Source: an uncultured Cellvibrio sp. (lineage in GTDB: Bacteria; Pseudomonadota; Gammaproteobacteria; Pseudomonadales; Cellvibrionaceae). From it: a stretch of 24,599 nt of DNA. The translations under genes were made by a program, and so were the position numbers. The number at the start of each line of letters is the position of its first letter. Position 1 is the first letter of the stretch. The notes below the pieces were generated by a model. The model was not told the origin of the DNA. It worked only from the letters and a program-made list of their open reading frames with translations, and made no database searches. This document shows positions 15,084 to 24,000 of the stretch, piece after piece. The stretch is taken from NCBI GenBank assembly GCA_946886255.1, contig CAMPIG010000021.1, positions 1 to 24,599 on the forward strand. The letters run 5' to 3'.

Positions 15084-16637
15084 ATGCCTCTCCTGACACC
15101 GCGCGTTAGCGCCGTTTTTATTCCGTATTTTCACCGCTGTTATTGTTTCTGCTTTGCTATTGTTTTCTCCTGGTTATTTCTCGGTGTGTTATTTGAGAAC
15201 AAGGTATACAGCTTTAACACCCTGGCAGTTATCGTGTCGATCCTGGGTTGGCTGGTGGCGACAGCCTATTTGTATCGCTGGATGAGCCGGCGGGAAGCGT
15301 TGTTGAATCGACGGGAAAAGCCCATTCTTGGCGTCTGCCTGTTGCTGCTGTTTGCCGGACAATTATCGCTGGGTTATTGGCTGGCCGTAGCGACGGCCTG
15401 GGATACTGAAGCGGTTTATCGCGGCGCGGTCAACCTGGCCTTGCAGGGCAACCTCGGTAACTATCGCGATTACTTTCATATTTTTCCCCACAACCTTGGT
15501 GCAACCAGTTTACTGGGGCTGTTGTTTTCTGTTGGTGCAGCGCTGGGTGTTGAAGACCTTTATTGGCTGGGCACGGTTTACAATGTTATTTCACTCACGC
15601 TGGGTAGTCTGTTGGTGTATGGCATCTGCCGTGAATTGAAAGATGTTAAACACGGTTTTCTTGCGCTCTGGTTACTCGCGACCTGCATTCCCATGCAATT
15701 TTATACACCGGTATTTTATACCGACACCCTGTCGTTACCCTTCGTTGCCGGGCTCTATTATATTTACGTGCGTTTATTAAAGCAGGACTTTTTTTACAAG
15801 CGCATATTGTTGGGAATTTTTCTGGGTCTGCTCTGCGCCATGGGCGCACTGATCAAATTTTCTGTGGCGATTGTTGCTGTGGCTATCCTGGCGGATCTGG
15901 TGATCCGCGGGCAGGTGTGGCGGCAGCGCTACAGTCTTGTAGCGGCGCTATTGATCTTTTTTACCTTGCTGAAAAGTTTTACCGCTTATCGTGACACCTA
16001 TCTGCTTGATGAGCGCTATTCAGATCTAAAGCGTGTGCCTCACCTTCACTGGGTCATGATGGGGTTAAAAGGCAGCGGTGCTTACAACGGTGAAGATTAC
16101 GGCTACACCCACAGTTATCCCACCTATGAACAGCGTGTTGACGCTAACCGCGCGCGTATCCAGGAGCGGTTGGCGGATTATGGTTTCTGGGGCTATCTGG
16201 AATTCCTGGGTCGTAAACAGCAATTAAATTTTGGCAGCGGTATGTATGGCGTGCATGAGATGATTGATGACAATCCCTTGCGCCGCAATGCCTTGCATGA
16301 ATTTGCGCTGGAGGGCGGACGTTTCTTTGATTACTACAAGATCCTCGCGCACGGCCATCATGTCCTGGTGTTTTTATTGATTATCTGGGGGATGTGGTAC
16401 GACGCGGTCACCCGACATAAACAAGCGGCAAATATCTTTGCCGCGCGCACCGCCGTGTTGGGGATCTATCTCTTTTTATTGCTGTGGGAAGCCAATTCCC
16501 GTTACATCATTAACTTTATTCCGGTCTTCGTCATTTGCGCGGTTTACAGTTTTCCCGATGCGTACCGGGTGCTCACCGCCTTGCGTCGCACGCTGCTGGA
16601 TACCTTGCGCCCACACGATGAAGTGGGAGCCGCATAA
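15084..16637 (+). CDS. Polytopic membrane protein, GT-C glycosyltransferase-like
   Basis: 517 residues with about 11 hydrophobic segments. ATG 15084 has AAGGA upstream. The architecture resembles GT-C enzymes (PMT/ArnT/GT39-like), which use polyprenyl-phosphate sugars on the outer face of the inner membrane. Supporting signs: an acidic motif at the start of the first large periplasmic loop (AWDTEAVYRGAVNL, Asp107/Glu109), a following DYFHIFPHNLGATSLLGLL matching the YF..YPHN/QxG pattern of such proteins, and the late transmembrane segment EANSRYIINFIPVFVI, typical of the family. A non-TM domain (about 315-415) is rich in Tyr/Gly. The sugar and acceptor are unknown. No neighbouring cell-envelope genes clarify its role. 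It lies divergent to the MscS-type gene. Confidence 0.65.
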   Translation: MPLLTPRVSAVFIPYFHRCYCFCFAIVFSWLFLGVLFENKVYSFNTLAVIVSILGWLVATAYLYRWMSRREALLNRREKPILGVCLLLLFAGQLSLGYWLAVATAWDTEAVYRGAVNLALQGNLGNYRDYFHIFPHNLGATSLLGLLFSVGAALGVEDLYWLGTVYNVISLTLGSLLVYGICRELKDVKHGFLALWLLATCIPMQFYTPVFYTDTLSLPFVAGLYYIYVRLLKQDFFYKRILLGIFLGLLCAMGALIKFSVAIVAVAILADLVIRGQVWRQRYSLVAALLIFFTLLKSFTAYRDTYLLDERYSDLKRVPHLHWVMMGLKGSGAYNGEDYGYTHSYPTYEQRVDANRARIQERLADYGFWGYLEFLGRKQQLNFGSGMYGVHEMIDDNPLRRNALHEFALEGGRFFDYYKILAHGHHVLVFLLIIWGMWYDAVTRHKQAANIFAARTAVLGIYLFLLLWEANSRYIINFIPVFVICAVYSFPDAYRVLTALRRTLLDTLRPHDEVGAA

Positions 16638-16809
16638 AAGCCAAAAACATCTGTACAACATACCGGGCAGCGGGTTTGGTGGACGAAACAGGCACCGCTT
16701 AACGCCGGCCCGTTAATTACTGTTAAACCGCCAGATAGCGATTGCGGGTGACAGTTTGCCTCGGTTATCGTAAGCCTTCGGTCAATACAAAACTAAAAGG
16801 CTTATAACA

Positions 16810-18015
16810 ATGAATCAACTGGCATTGGCGGCACGTCGGATTTTATCCATTGACGTGTTCCGCGGTATTACCATCTTTACTATGGTGTTCGTCAATGAGC
16901 TGGCGGGCATCTCCGATGTTCCCCAATGGATGAAACACTATCCCGCCAACGTAGACGGCATGACCTTTGTCGACCTGGTTTTCCCGGCGTTTTTATTTAT
17001 TGTGGGCATGTCCATTCCCTTTGCGACCCAGGCACGTTTCAACAAAGGTGATGCGACCCAAGATGTCCTGAAACATGTGGGCCTGCGCAGCCTGGCTTTA
17101 ATCATCATCGGTGTGTTTATGGTGAACGCGGAGTCCGGTTATCTGGCTGAGGCCATGGTCATCCCCATTTCGCTCTGGACTTTGTTGATGTTCGGCTGTG
17201 TGTTGCTGATCTGGTCCCACTATGCAAAATCACTCTCGCCGCTTATAGCAAATGGTGGAAAGATTCTCGGTGTGGTGGGGCTGTTGGTGTTGTGGGGTTT
17301 ATATCGCGGCCCCGATGACTCCGGCATGACGCCGCAATGGTGGGGTATCCTTGGATTAATTGGCTGGGCCTACCTGATTGCGAGTGTGATTTATATTGCC
17401 AGTTGTCACTGCCCGACACCGTTGTGGCAATTAATTACCCTGATGGGTTCAGCCATATTGTTGTTGGCGATTTTTTTCATGCTGGATGCGATCAAGGGGC
17501 AACATATTCCGATACTGGAAACCCTGGCAGATAATAACGGCAACCACACTCACGCGGCTATTGTGTTGGGCGGTGTGATACTGTCGTTGTTGTTTTATCA
17601 TCCGAGCCTGCAATCTTTTGGCCAGCAACATTATTTTATCTTCACCTCGGTCATGGGCTTGTTGGCATTTATCAGTTGGGAATTTTCCCCCATCTCCAAA
17701 ATTTGGGCCACACCCAGTTGGGCACTGTTTAGCATATTGTTTTGCTGCATTATCTTCGGGTTGGTGTATTGGGTGGTAGATGTTTGCCAAAAGCAGGCAT
17801 GGTGCAAACTGTTTGAGCCCGCGGCGGTGAATCCGTTGTTGGTTTATATCCTGCCGTATATTTTATTATCGTTGCTGGCGCTCTTTGGTATCAGCTTGCG
17901 TCCAGAATTTTTTAATGCCGGGGTGGCGGGAATCCTGTGGAGCTTCGCCTTTGCTATCGTCATTATGTTCATTGGCGCGGGATTAACGCGCCTTGGTCTT
18001 CGACTGAAGTTGTAA
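16810..18015 (+). CDS. DUF5009 / NagX-HGSNAT-like membrane protein
   Basis: 401 residues, about 11 transmembrane segments. The N-terminal RILSIDVFRGITIFTMVFVN and the later FVDLVFPAFLFIVGMSIPFA are hallmark motifs of DUF5009 proteins related to heparan-alpha-glucosaminide N-acetyltransferase. Bacterial relatives called NagX occur in N-acetylglucosamine and other carbohydrate-use loci; the proposed role is transmembrane acetyl transfer to, or handling of, amino sugars. ATG 16810 has AGG 10 bases upstream. There are 172 bases between it and the GT-C-like gene, with no terminator seen, so the two may be co-transcribed. The specific substrate is not determined by sequence. Confidence 0.82.
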   Translation: MNQLALAARRILSIDVFRGITIFTMVFVNELAGISDVPQWMKHYPANVDGMTFVDLVFPAFLFIVGMSIPFATQARFNKGDATQDVLKHVGLRSLALIIIGVFMVNAESGYLAEAMVIPISLWTLLMFGCVLLIWSHYAKSLSPLIANGGKILGVVGLLVLWGLYRGPDDSGMTPQWWGILGLIGWAYLIASVIYIASCHCPTPLWQLITLMGSAILLLAIFFMLDAIKGQHIPILETLADNNGNHTHAAIVLGGVILSLLFYHPSLQSFGQQHYFIFTSVMGLLAFISWEFSPISKIWATPSWALFSILFCCIIFGLVYWVVDVCQKQAWCKLFEPAAVNPLLVYILPYILLSLLALFGISLRPEFFNAGVAGILWSFAFAIVIMFIGAGLTRLGLRLKL

Positions 18016-18017
18016 AC

Positions 18018-18097
18018 GTCGGATTACGCCTTTGGCTAATCCGACCTACACAAGATCCGCACTTTCCGTAGGTCGGATTAGCGCAGCGTAGTCCGAC
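18018..18097. repeat. inverted pair of REP-like repeats
   Basis: Copy 1 (18018-18049) reads GTCGGATTACGCC, a short loop, then GGCTAATCCGACCTAC. Copy 2 (18068-18097) begins GTAGGTCGGATTAGCG and ends CGTAGTCCGAC. Each is a self-complementary hairpin, and the two copies are inverted relative to each other around an 18-base spacer. The GTAGGTCGGATTAGCG unit is a widely dispersed REP-type sequence in gammaproteobacteria. It sits 3 bases after the DUF5009 stop, so it may act as a transcript end or mRNA stabiliser. Confidence 0.8.
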
Positions 18098-18117
18098 AAC
18101 ATGAAGCGAGTTTGGCG

Positions 18118-18277
18118 TTAGGGGTTTGGTTTCGAAACCCTCAATTCATGGATGAATTGAGGGAGCTACAGGGATGATTCATTCACCACATCCCTGTGGT
18201 TCACCCTTCGGGCAGCTTCTCTGTGCAAATTGGCTGTCCTGCCAATTTGTTATGCGTTTTCGAAACCAAACCCCTAA
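18118..18277. mobile_element. MITE-like 160-bp element with 20-bp perfect terminal inverted repeats
   Basis: TTAGGGGTTTGGTTTCGAAA at 18118-18137 is matched exactly by its reverse complement at 18258-18277. Inside are three hairpins: CCCTCAATTCAT/ATGAATTGAGGG (18138-18163), ACAGGGATG/CATCCCTGT (18168-18197) and CAAATTGGC/GCCAATTTG (18226-18249). There is no coding capacity, so it would be non-autonomous. No clear target-site duplication is seen. It could also be a structured dispersed repeat or a convergent terminator, since it lies between the convergent DUF5009 and amylase genes. Confidence 0.65.
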
Positions 18278-18333
18278 TGACAAACGGATTGCAAGGTGAT
18301 TTGGAGCGATTAACCTCGTAATTAATCAACTCG

Positions 18334-20313
18334 TCAAAACCCACCCACCGTACTCGCTCCATTCCCCGTATTCACACTCGTATTCCCACCCGCTTCCCAC
18401 ACTACACCTGCCGCCGGATTATTTTCCTCTCGCTTTAAACATTTCCATTCAATGCCCGTATTCGCCGGTAATTGAATCGTGCCGGTCCAGGTAGGGTAAC
18501 TGGTGGGATTAAGCTTTACCGCATTCGCCACAGACCAACTGCCGATGGCCGCATTGTTGCCTACCACGTAAACACTTTGTCCCGAATATGTTGTGCCGTT
18601 CTGACAGGTGAAATTAACCGCAACAGTACCAGCAGCGCTACTTGAACTTGAACTGCTGCTGGTTGTTGCGGGCGTTAAGCTATAAGCGAGACTCGCATCG
18701 TCTAAGGTGATGGTGTAATTGCCGGCGGAAGTGATCGCGATATCTGCCCCACTGAGATTGGCAATACCGTCGCTGTTGGTATCACCAAAATTGGTTTGCC
18801 AATCGCCGTACACGTCAAACTTGAAACGGTCACTACTGCTGCCGGCAAAGTTGGCGCTGCCGGTCCAGATACCATTGGTACAGGTCATGGCTTGCGAGCC
18901 CCAGTTGTTAAAGGTGCCGCGCAAGTTCATGGTGTTATAAACGCATTGGTTGCCGGTGATGGGGCCGACCATGGCATCTGCGTGAACGGCTGATGCGCTT
19001 TTTGCGCCGACAGAAAAACTCGCATTGCCGTTAGCTGCGACAGTGATCGTCGGACCGGTGCACGCACCGTTGGAGAAATCGCCTTTGATCACATCGCAAT
19101 AGGTGCCGGCAGCCAGACCGGTTTGCAAGGTGGTATTTAACGTGCCGCCACTTTCGCCATTGATTACCACAAAACCGCGATCACCGCGTCCAAAAGCAAT
19201 TTGGTTGGCCCCGTTATCCCACCAGTTTGAAACATAGAATGCACTTTGCGTAGCATTGCGGAAGCCGACCATATTGGCGATTTCGCGATTGCGATGTTCA
19301 CACAACCAGCCGCCGGAACAGGTGTTGGCCGCACTGCTTGGTGGACCTTGATCGTGATCGTTCCAGTCGTAACTGGACATCACTTTCGGATAACCGTAAG
19401 GCCAGGCCAAGGCAAAAACGTGCGCGATATTATTGACATTCATGCCGTCTTTATGGGTGACGATGTTGCCAGTGTTTTGCCGTTGATTATCGTGGTTGGC
19501 CACAAAGGTAATGGCATCCACACTGTTCAACCAGCCGCTCCACACACCGATATTGCGCAGTTCGCGCAATGCACCGCGCCCTTTAAAATAATGACCCAGT
19601 GTGTTGGAAAAATTAAATTCGGTAACGTCGCCAATATAGGCGTAGTGGTTCGGTTGAATTGGCTCGCCGCCTGCGCCAATCACTTCCTGGAAAATATAAG
19701 GATCACCATTTAGCCGGCTGACGATGTTGGCGATATCACCGCTGGGGATATGCTTGGCCGCATCAATCCGAAAACCAGCCACGCCCAGACTCGTCAAGTC
19801 GTTCAGGTAATCGGCAATTTTTCCGCGTACATAATCCGCTTCGGTTTTCAAATCATTTAAACCCACTAGATCGCAGTTCTGGATGGACCAGGCATCGCCG
19901 TAATTAATATCGCTCGTGCAGGTATGGAAATCGTTGGGCCCGTAAGGCACCTCAGGAAAATTCCGGTTGCCAACGGACATGTGATTAATCACAGCATCCA
20001 CATAAATATCCACACCAACTGCGTTGCAACGTGACACCATGCTGGCGAATTCCGCGCGCGTACCTGAGCGGCCTTCAATGGCATAGCTGACCGGTTGGTA
20101 GCGTGTCCACCATTGGTTACCGCTGACGGACTTTTGTGGTGGTGATACTTGCACAGCGGTATAGCCTTTAGGGCCAAGATGGTTTTCGCACTCACTGGCA
20201 ATCGCATTCCACTGCCATTCAAACAAATGTACAAAAGTGGTTTGTGCGGTAGCAGAAAAAGATAATAAAAGACTCGCCGGAAATAATAATAAGGTAACGA
20301 ATAGTTTTTTCAT
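18334..20313 (-). CDS. Secreted alpha-amylase (GH13_32-like) with X25-like module and CBM20
   Basis: 659 residues. Signal peptide 1-23 (MKKLF...SATA|Q), then the GH13 barrel with DAVINH (Asp106 to His111), FRIDAAKH (Arg182, nucleophile Asp184), FQEVIG (acid/base Glu210) and VANHDNQR (Asn273, Asp275). Arg182, Asn273 and Arg341 in CEHRNRE correspond to the chloride ligands of animal-type and Pseudoalteromonas amylases, suggesting chloride dependence. Domain C runs to about 445, followed by an X25-like starch-binding module (455-548, NLRGTFNNWG), a Ser linker (551-561) and a C-terminal CBM20 (563-655, GNNAAIGSW and EWKCLKRE). It endo-hydrolyses external starch. Start ATG has AGG 9 bases upstream. 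Divergent from the large amylase fusion, with shared palindromes in the control region. Confidence 0.95.
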   Translation of the reverse strand: MKKLFVTLLLFPASLLLSFSATAQTTFVHLFEWQWNAIASECENHLGPKGYTAVQVSPPQKSVSGNQWWTRYQPVSYAIEGRSGTRAEFASMVSRCNAVGVDIYVDAVINHMSVGNRNFPEVPYGPNDFHTCTSDINYGDAWSIQNCDLVGLNDLKTEADYVRGKIADYLNDLTSLGVAGFRIDAAKHIPSGDIANIVSRLNGDPYIFQEVIGAGGEPIQPNHYAYIGDVTEFNFSNTLGHYFKGRGALRELRNIGVWSGWLNSVDAITFVANHDNQRQNTGNIVTHKDGMNVNNIAHVFALAWPYGYPKVMSSYDWNDHDQGPPSSAANTCSGGWLCEHRNREIANMVGFRNATQSAFYVSNWWDNGANQIAFGRGDRGFVVINGESGGTLNTTLQTGLAAGTYCDVIKGDFSNGACTGPTITVAANGNASFSVGAKSASAVHADAMVGPITGNQCVYNTMNLRGTFNNWGSQAMTCTNGIWTGSANFAGSSSDRFKFDVYGDWQTNFGDTNSDGIANLSGADIAITSAGNYTITLDDASLAYSLTPATTSSSSSSSSAAGTVAVNFTCQNGTTYSGQSVYVVGNNAAIGSWSVANAVKLNPTSYPTWTGTIQLPANTGIEWKCLKREENNPAAGVVWEAGGNTSVNTGNGASTVGGF

Positions 20314-20535
20314 GGTTTTGGACCTGTTAGAAAATTATGGTTATTGTTTAACAGTGCGTGCATGGAGCTGTTGTAGTGCGACGCGGGAACTTGAGTGTAA
20401 ATGAAATAATCAGAAACGAAAGGGATTAAAATCTTGGGTGATGGCTGGTGCTGCGCGGAGCTGATGATGATTGATATTGCGTGCTGTTATATGTATTGCC
20501 GAAATTCAGTGATGCAATCAGCACAAGTGACATAC

Positions 20536-20549
20536 TGCATACGTATGCA
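20536..20549. promoter_or_regulatory. 14-bp palindrome, LacI-type operator candidate 1
   Basis: TGCATACGTATGCA is a perfect palindrome with the central CG typical of LacI-family operators. It shares the core ATACGTAT and outer TG/CA with a second palindrome 108 bases away. It lies 223 bases upstream of the minus-strand amylase start. A maltose/starch-responsive repressor is the likely partner, but none is encoded in the window. Confidence 0.6.
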
Positions 20550-20643
20550 CTTATAAAAATACATATTACCTAGAATTATTCGCTGTTTATAAAGAATTTT
20601 ATTACATAAAAACCATGACGCTTTGATGTCATTAACCATTCAT

Positions 20644-20657
20644 TGAATACGTATTCA
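20644..20657. promoter_or_regulatory. 14-bp palindrome, LacI-type operator candidate 2
   Basis: TGAATACGTATTCA is a perfect palindrome differing from operator candidate 1 only at the third position of each arm. It ends 2 bases before a possible -35 box on the plus strand, a position suited to control of that promoter. Paired operators about 108 bases apart (roughly ten helical turns) would allow looping between the divergent genes. Confidence 0.6.
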
Positions 20658-20659
20658 TA

Positions 20660-20689
20660 TTGCCTGTCGTTAATTTAATCACCTATATT
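20660..20689 (+). promoter_or_regulatory. possible sigma-70 promoter for the amylase fusion
   Basis: TTGCCT at 20660-20665 and TATATT at 20684-20689 are separated by 18 bases. If used, transcription would start near 20696 and the leader before ATG 21062 would be about 365 bases, unusually long. A closer promoter was not found. Assignment is from pattern only. Confidence 0.4.
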
Positions 20690-20720
20690 GCTTAAACGCT
20701 AGATAACAATAATTTAATTT

Positions 20721-20736
20721 ACCAGTGCCCACTGGT
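20721..20736. terminator. 7-bp hairpin ACCAGTG/CACTGGT
   Basis: A perfect 7-bp stem with a CC loop lies 12 bases beyond the stop of the possible minus-strand small ORF (20748). On that strand it is followed by an AT-rich but not T-rich run, so termination is possible but weak. On the plus strand it would be a hairpin in the leader of the amylase fusion mRNA. Confidence 0.35.
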
Positions 20737-20747
20737 TAGTGTTTTCA

Positions 20748-20963
20748 TCAAGTCATCTGCGGGTTCGTACATGCCCAAGGATATCCGGCTTTCATAATCC
20801 TAACGGCAGCTGTATTGCCCAAAGCAGTGCCTGAAACAATATCGAAGAAAATACCGCGAAGGTTTGCGGCTGCAGTTTTTTTGTCGGATGCATCTTCATA
20901 GACCATTGCACGCGCTACAAGCGCTGTGGGGCTGGCTATTGTTTGCATGTCGACAACTAGCAT
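20748..20963 (-). CDS. possible small protein of unknown function between the amylases
   Basis: 71 residues if started at ATG 20963 (MLVVDMQT); ATG 20948 is also possible and the frame stays open further upstream to 21263. Composition is protein-like, with ASPTALVARAMVYEDASDKK and FFDIVSGTALGNTAAV, but no family is recognised and no ribosome site precedes the ATG. It is antisense to the leader of the amylase fusion gene, and a hairpin follows its stop. It may be a remnant of a longer gene, a real small gene, or a chance open frame. Confidence 0.3.
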   Translation of the reverse strand: MLVVDMQTIASPTALVARAMVYEDASDKKTAAANLRGIFFDIVSGTALGNTAAVRIMKAGYPWACTNPQMT

Positions 20964-21061
20964 CTTGCGTGAATAACAATAACGATTTCCGGGTGGATAG
21001 CAGAGAGAAGTTACCGTGCTGCATGCCTGGTTCCTACTCAGGAAAAACACAGGAAAAATAT

Positions 21062-24000
21062 ATGCCCACATCACACCTGACAACCTGGTTAAGTCGATAC
21101 TTTTTAATTGCTTTGTTATTTTCATCCGCTTGGGTGAGCGCGCAAACCTGGCCGGAAGCACACCTGCGCGGTACGCCGAACAACTGGACTGCCACGGCAA
21201 TGACCTGGAACACCACCACCGGCCGATGGGAAGCGCAGTTAACGTTTTCGGACTCGAATCCACGTTTTAAAATCAGCCGTTACGCGGACAATTGGAATGA
21301 AGCTTACCCCGCCCAGGATTATCTGATTACGCAAGGCGATGGCGATTATCGGATTGTCTTTGATGATGCGACGAAAGCTATTAGCCTGACCAAACTTGCA
21401 CACACCCTTTCATCCTCGACAATTTGTTACAACAATCCCGGCAATCATGCTAGCCCCACGATTTATTTCTGGAATCCGGTACCCTCCGGCTCTGTGAGCC
21501 CTTTGCCCGCCTGGCCAGGCAGCAGCATGACCAGGCGCGGCAATTTTTTCTGTTACGATTTCAGCGTGTTGTTGAGCAACGGTGTTATGCCAAACACCCT
21601 GGGTGTTATCTTCAGCAACAATGGTGGTGCGCAAACCAATGACCTGACGTATAACGGCGCAGGTTGTTACGAAAATGGAAATTGGAAAAGTTTGCAGCAA
21701 TGTGGCTTTAATGTGAGCGGCGGTTCTTCGTCTTCATCAAGCATCACCAGTTCCTCTATACCGAGCAGTTCCTCCAGTTCATATTCGGCGAACACGCATT
21801 TTGCAACCGTGACCAATTCTTCAGGCGCAACAGAGTCGCGTCTGGCATGTTACGGCGCACAAGCCGGTGCTGCTTGCGATCTGCGAATCTATCAGGTGAT
21901 GGTGGAGTCGTTTATCGACGGTGATGCAAATGCGAACTTCAATACCGGTTACGGCACCAGTCATCACAAAGGTGATCTTCAGGGCATCATCAACAGCCTG
22001 GATTATATTGCGTCGCTCGGCGTGAATGCGATTTGGCTTACACCCATATTTCACAGCGTGCCCCTTGCCGGACAGGACGATGGCGCTAACCGTCTCGATG
22101 CAACGGGATACTTCGCGAGTAATTATTTTGCTGTTGATCCTCGCTTTGGTAACGAAGCTCAGTTGCGCGAGTTGATTGAAGTCGCACACGCAAAAGGCAT
22201 GTACGTTTTCCTTGACGGTGTCTTCGGCCACTTCAAAGCTAACGCCAATGATTACCCGTCACCCTCCGGTCGCCGCGTTTCTACCCATGGTGGACCGCAA
22301 GGTGGCACCGGCCGTTTGTCCGTCTACCCGAATGACCTGGAATTTTTTAAAGAAGTTGCCGCTTATTGGATTGCGAATTTTAAAATCGATGGTTGGCGGC
22401 TGGATCAGGCTTACCAAGTTCCGGCGAGTTATTGGGATGATATCCGCGCGGTAGTCGAACAAACATCTTCCACTGTGTCTTACATCAATGCGCAAGGCCA
22501 ACGTGTAAACCCGCTGGGTTACATGGTGGGCGAGGTCTGGAAAGGCGAGAACGATATCGCTAACGAAGCCTACGGTTCGCCATCCGCGACCGCGTTGAAA
22601 TCTGCGTTTGATTTTCCCTTGCGTTACAAGCTCGTGCAGACACTTGCTGTCGAAGAAAGTGGTTTGGGCAACAGTGCGGCCTCGAATCTGAATGTGGGTT
22701 TCGCGACGCATCAAGCCTATCCGGGCCACGCCATGCCTAACTTGATGCTGGGCAATCACGATCTGGTACGGTTTGGTGATTTATTGCAACGCGGAAATAT
22801 TGCCAATCCGGCTGATGCAGGTTACTGGCAAAGGCATAAAGCGGCCTTTTCGTTTATGACCGCATTTTCCGGACCCATCACACTTTATTACGGTGATGAA
22901 ATTGGTCAGGAACTGCCGAACTTTTCGGCGGCGGTCAATCCGTGCAATGGATCTTCCGGTTTGTGTGACGATCACGTCTCGCGCACATCCGGTTTTGTTG
23001 AGGGCATATCCACCACGCTGGGCTCTGGCGTTGCGACGCTCTCGCAGCAACAACGCGAGCTGAAAAATTACGTGTCCGAATTAATGAACCTGCGCGCGGC
23101 ATACCCGGCGTTGTCACAAGGTAGTCGTACGCATATTTTTTCTAACAACCATGTTTATATTGATCGCAAAGATAAACATGGCAGCCGTGTGTTGTACGTG
23201 TTGAACACCAAGGGCGTTCCTGCTGTGGTCGACATCGCTGCTACGGCCATTGACGCAACTCAACCCTTGGTTGATTTGCAAAATCCTTTGCAGGGTTATG
23301 AGAATATCGCGGGCAACTATCGCCTTGAACTCGAGCCATTTGAAGCGCTGTTTTTAAGCATCAGCAATGGCAGCAGTTCCAGCCCCGCGCAAAGCTCATC
23401 GTCGTCCAGTGTGGCCAGCCACTCATCGGTACCGGCATCCTCCGTCAGCAGTGTGGCGAGCAGCTCTACGGCGACCCAGGCGACGGGGATTTATTTCCAC
23501 AACAGCCGAGGTTTCACGACACCCTATATTCATTTTTTCAACCTGCTTCCCGCTGCGGAGAATTCCTCCTGGCCCGGCCTGGCCATGCAGAACCTTGGCG
23601 ACGGTTGGTATCGACATGACTTGTCGGCGGCGGTGACCCAGGGTTGTGTGGTGTTCAGCAACCACGGCGCACCCCAGACCCCGAATCTGTGTTTTACCGC
23701 GCCCAATACCTGCTACCGCGATAACCAGTGGCAGACGCCGGAAGCCTGTGGCCTGCCCAGCGGCTTGACGGCCAATGCCGGTGTGGATCGCAAGGCTAAT
23801 GTGGGCACGCGACAAGTGCTCTCGGCGGCGGCTTCGGTGGGCGATTATGCGACCGTCAGCTGGACGAGCCCGGCCTGGAGTGGCGCACTGACTGGTGAAC
23901 AGGTGGTCACGCCGGTGCTCAACAGTATTGGTAGTTACCCCATAACCCTGACTCTCACAACGGCGGACAATCAGTCTGCCACCGACACTCTGTCCATTGA

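Noticed and set aside
14889..15134. 81-codon minus-strand frame between the MscS-type and GT-C-like genes
   Set aside because: No ribosome site or family, and it overlaps the GT-C-like gene start and leader hairpins; more likely chance.
18018..18277. CRISPR array
   Set aside because: The repeats are inverted and of different sequence classes, with no regularly spaced direct repeats or cas genes.
22259..22759. 166-codon minus-strand frame, and similar minus-strand frames at 21821-24589
   Set aside because: They are antisense to the GH13/PQQ fusion frame, which has clear domain motifs throughout.
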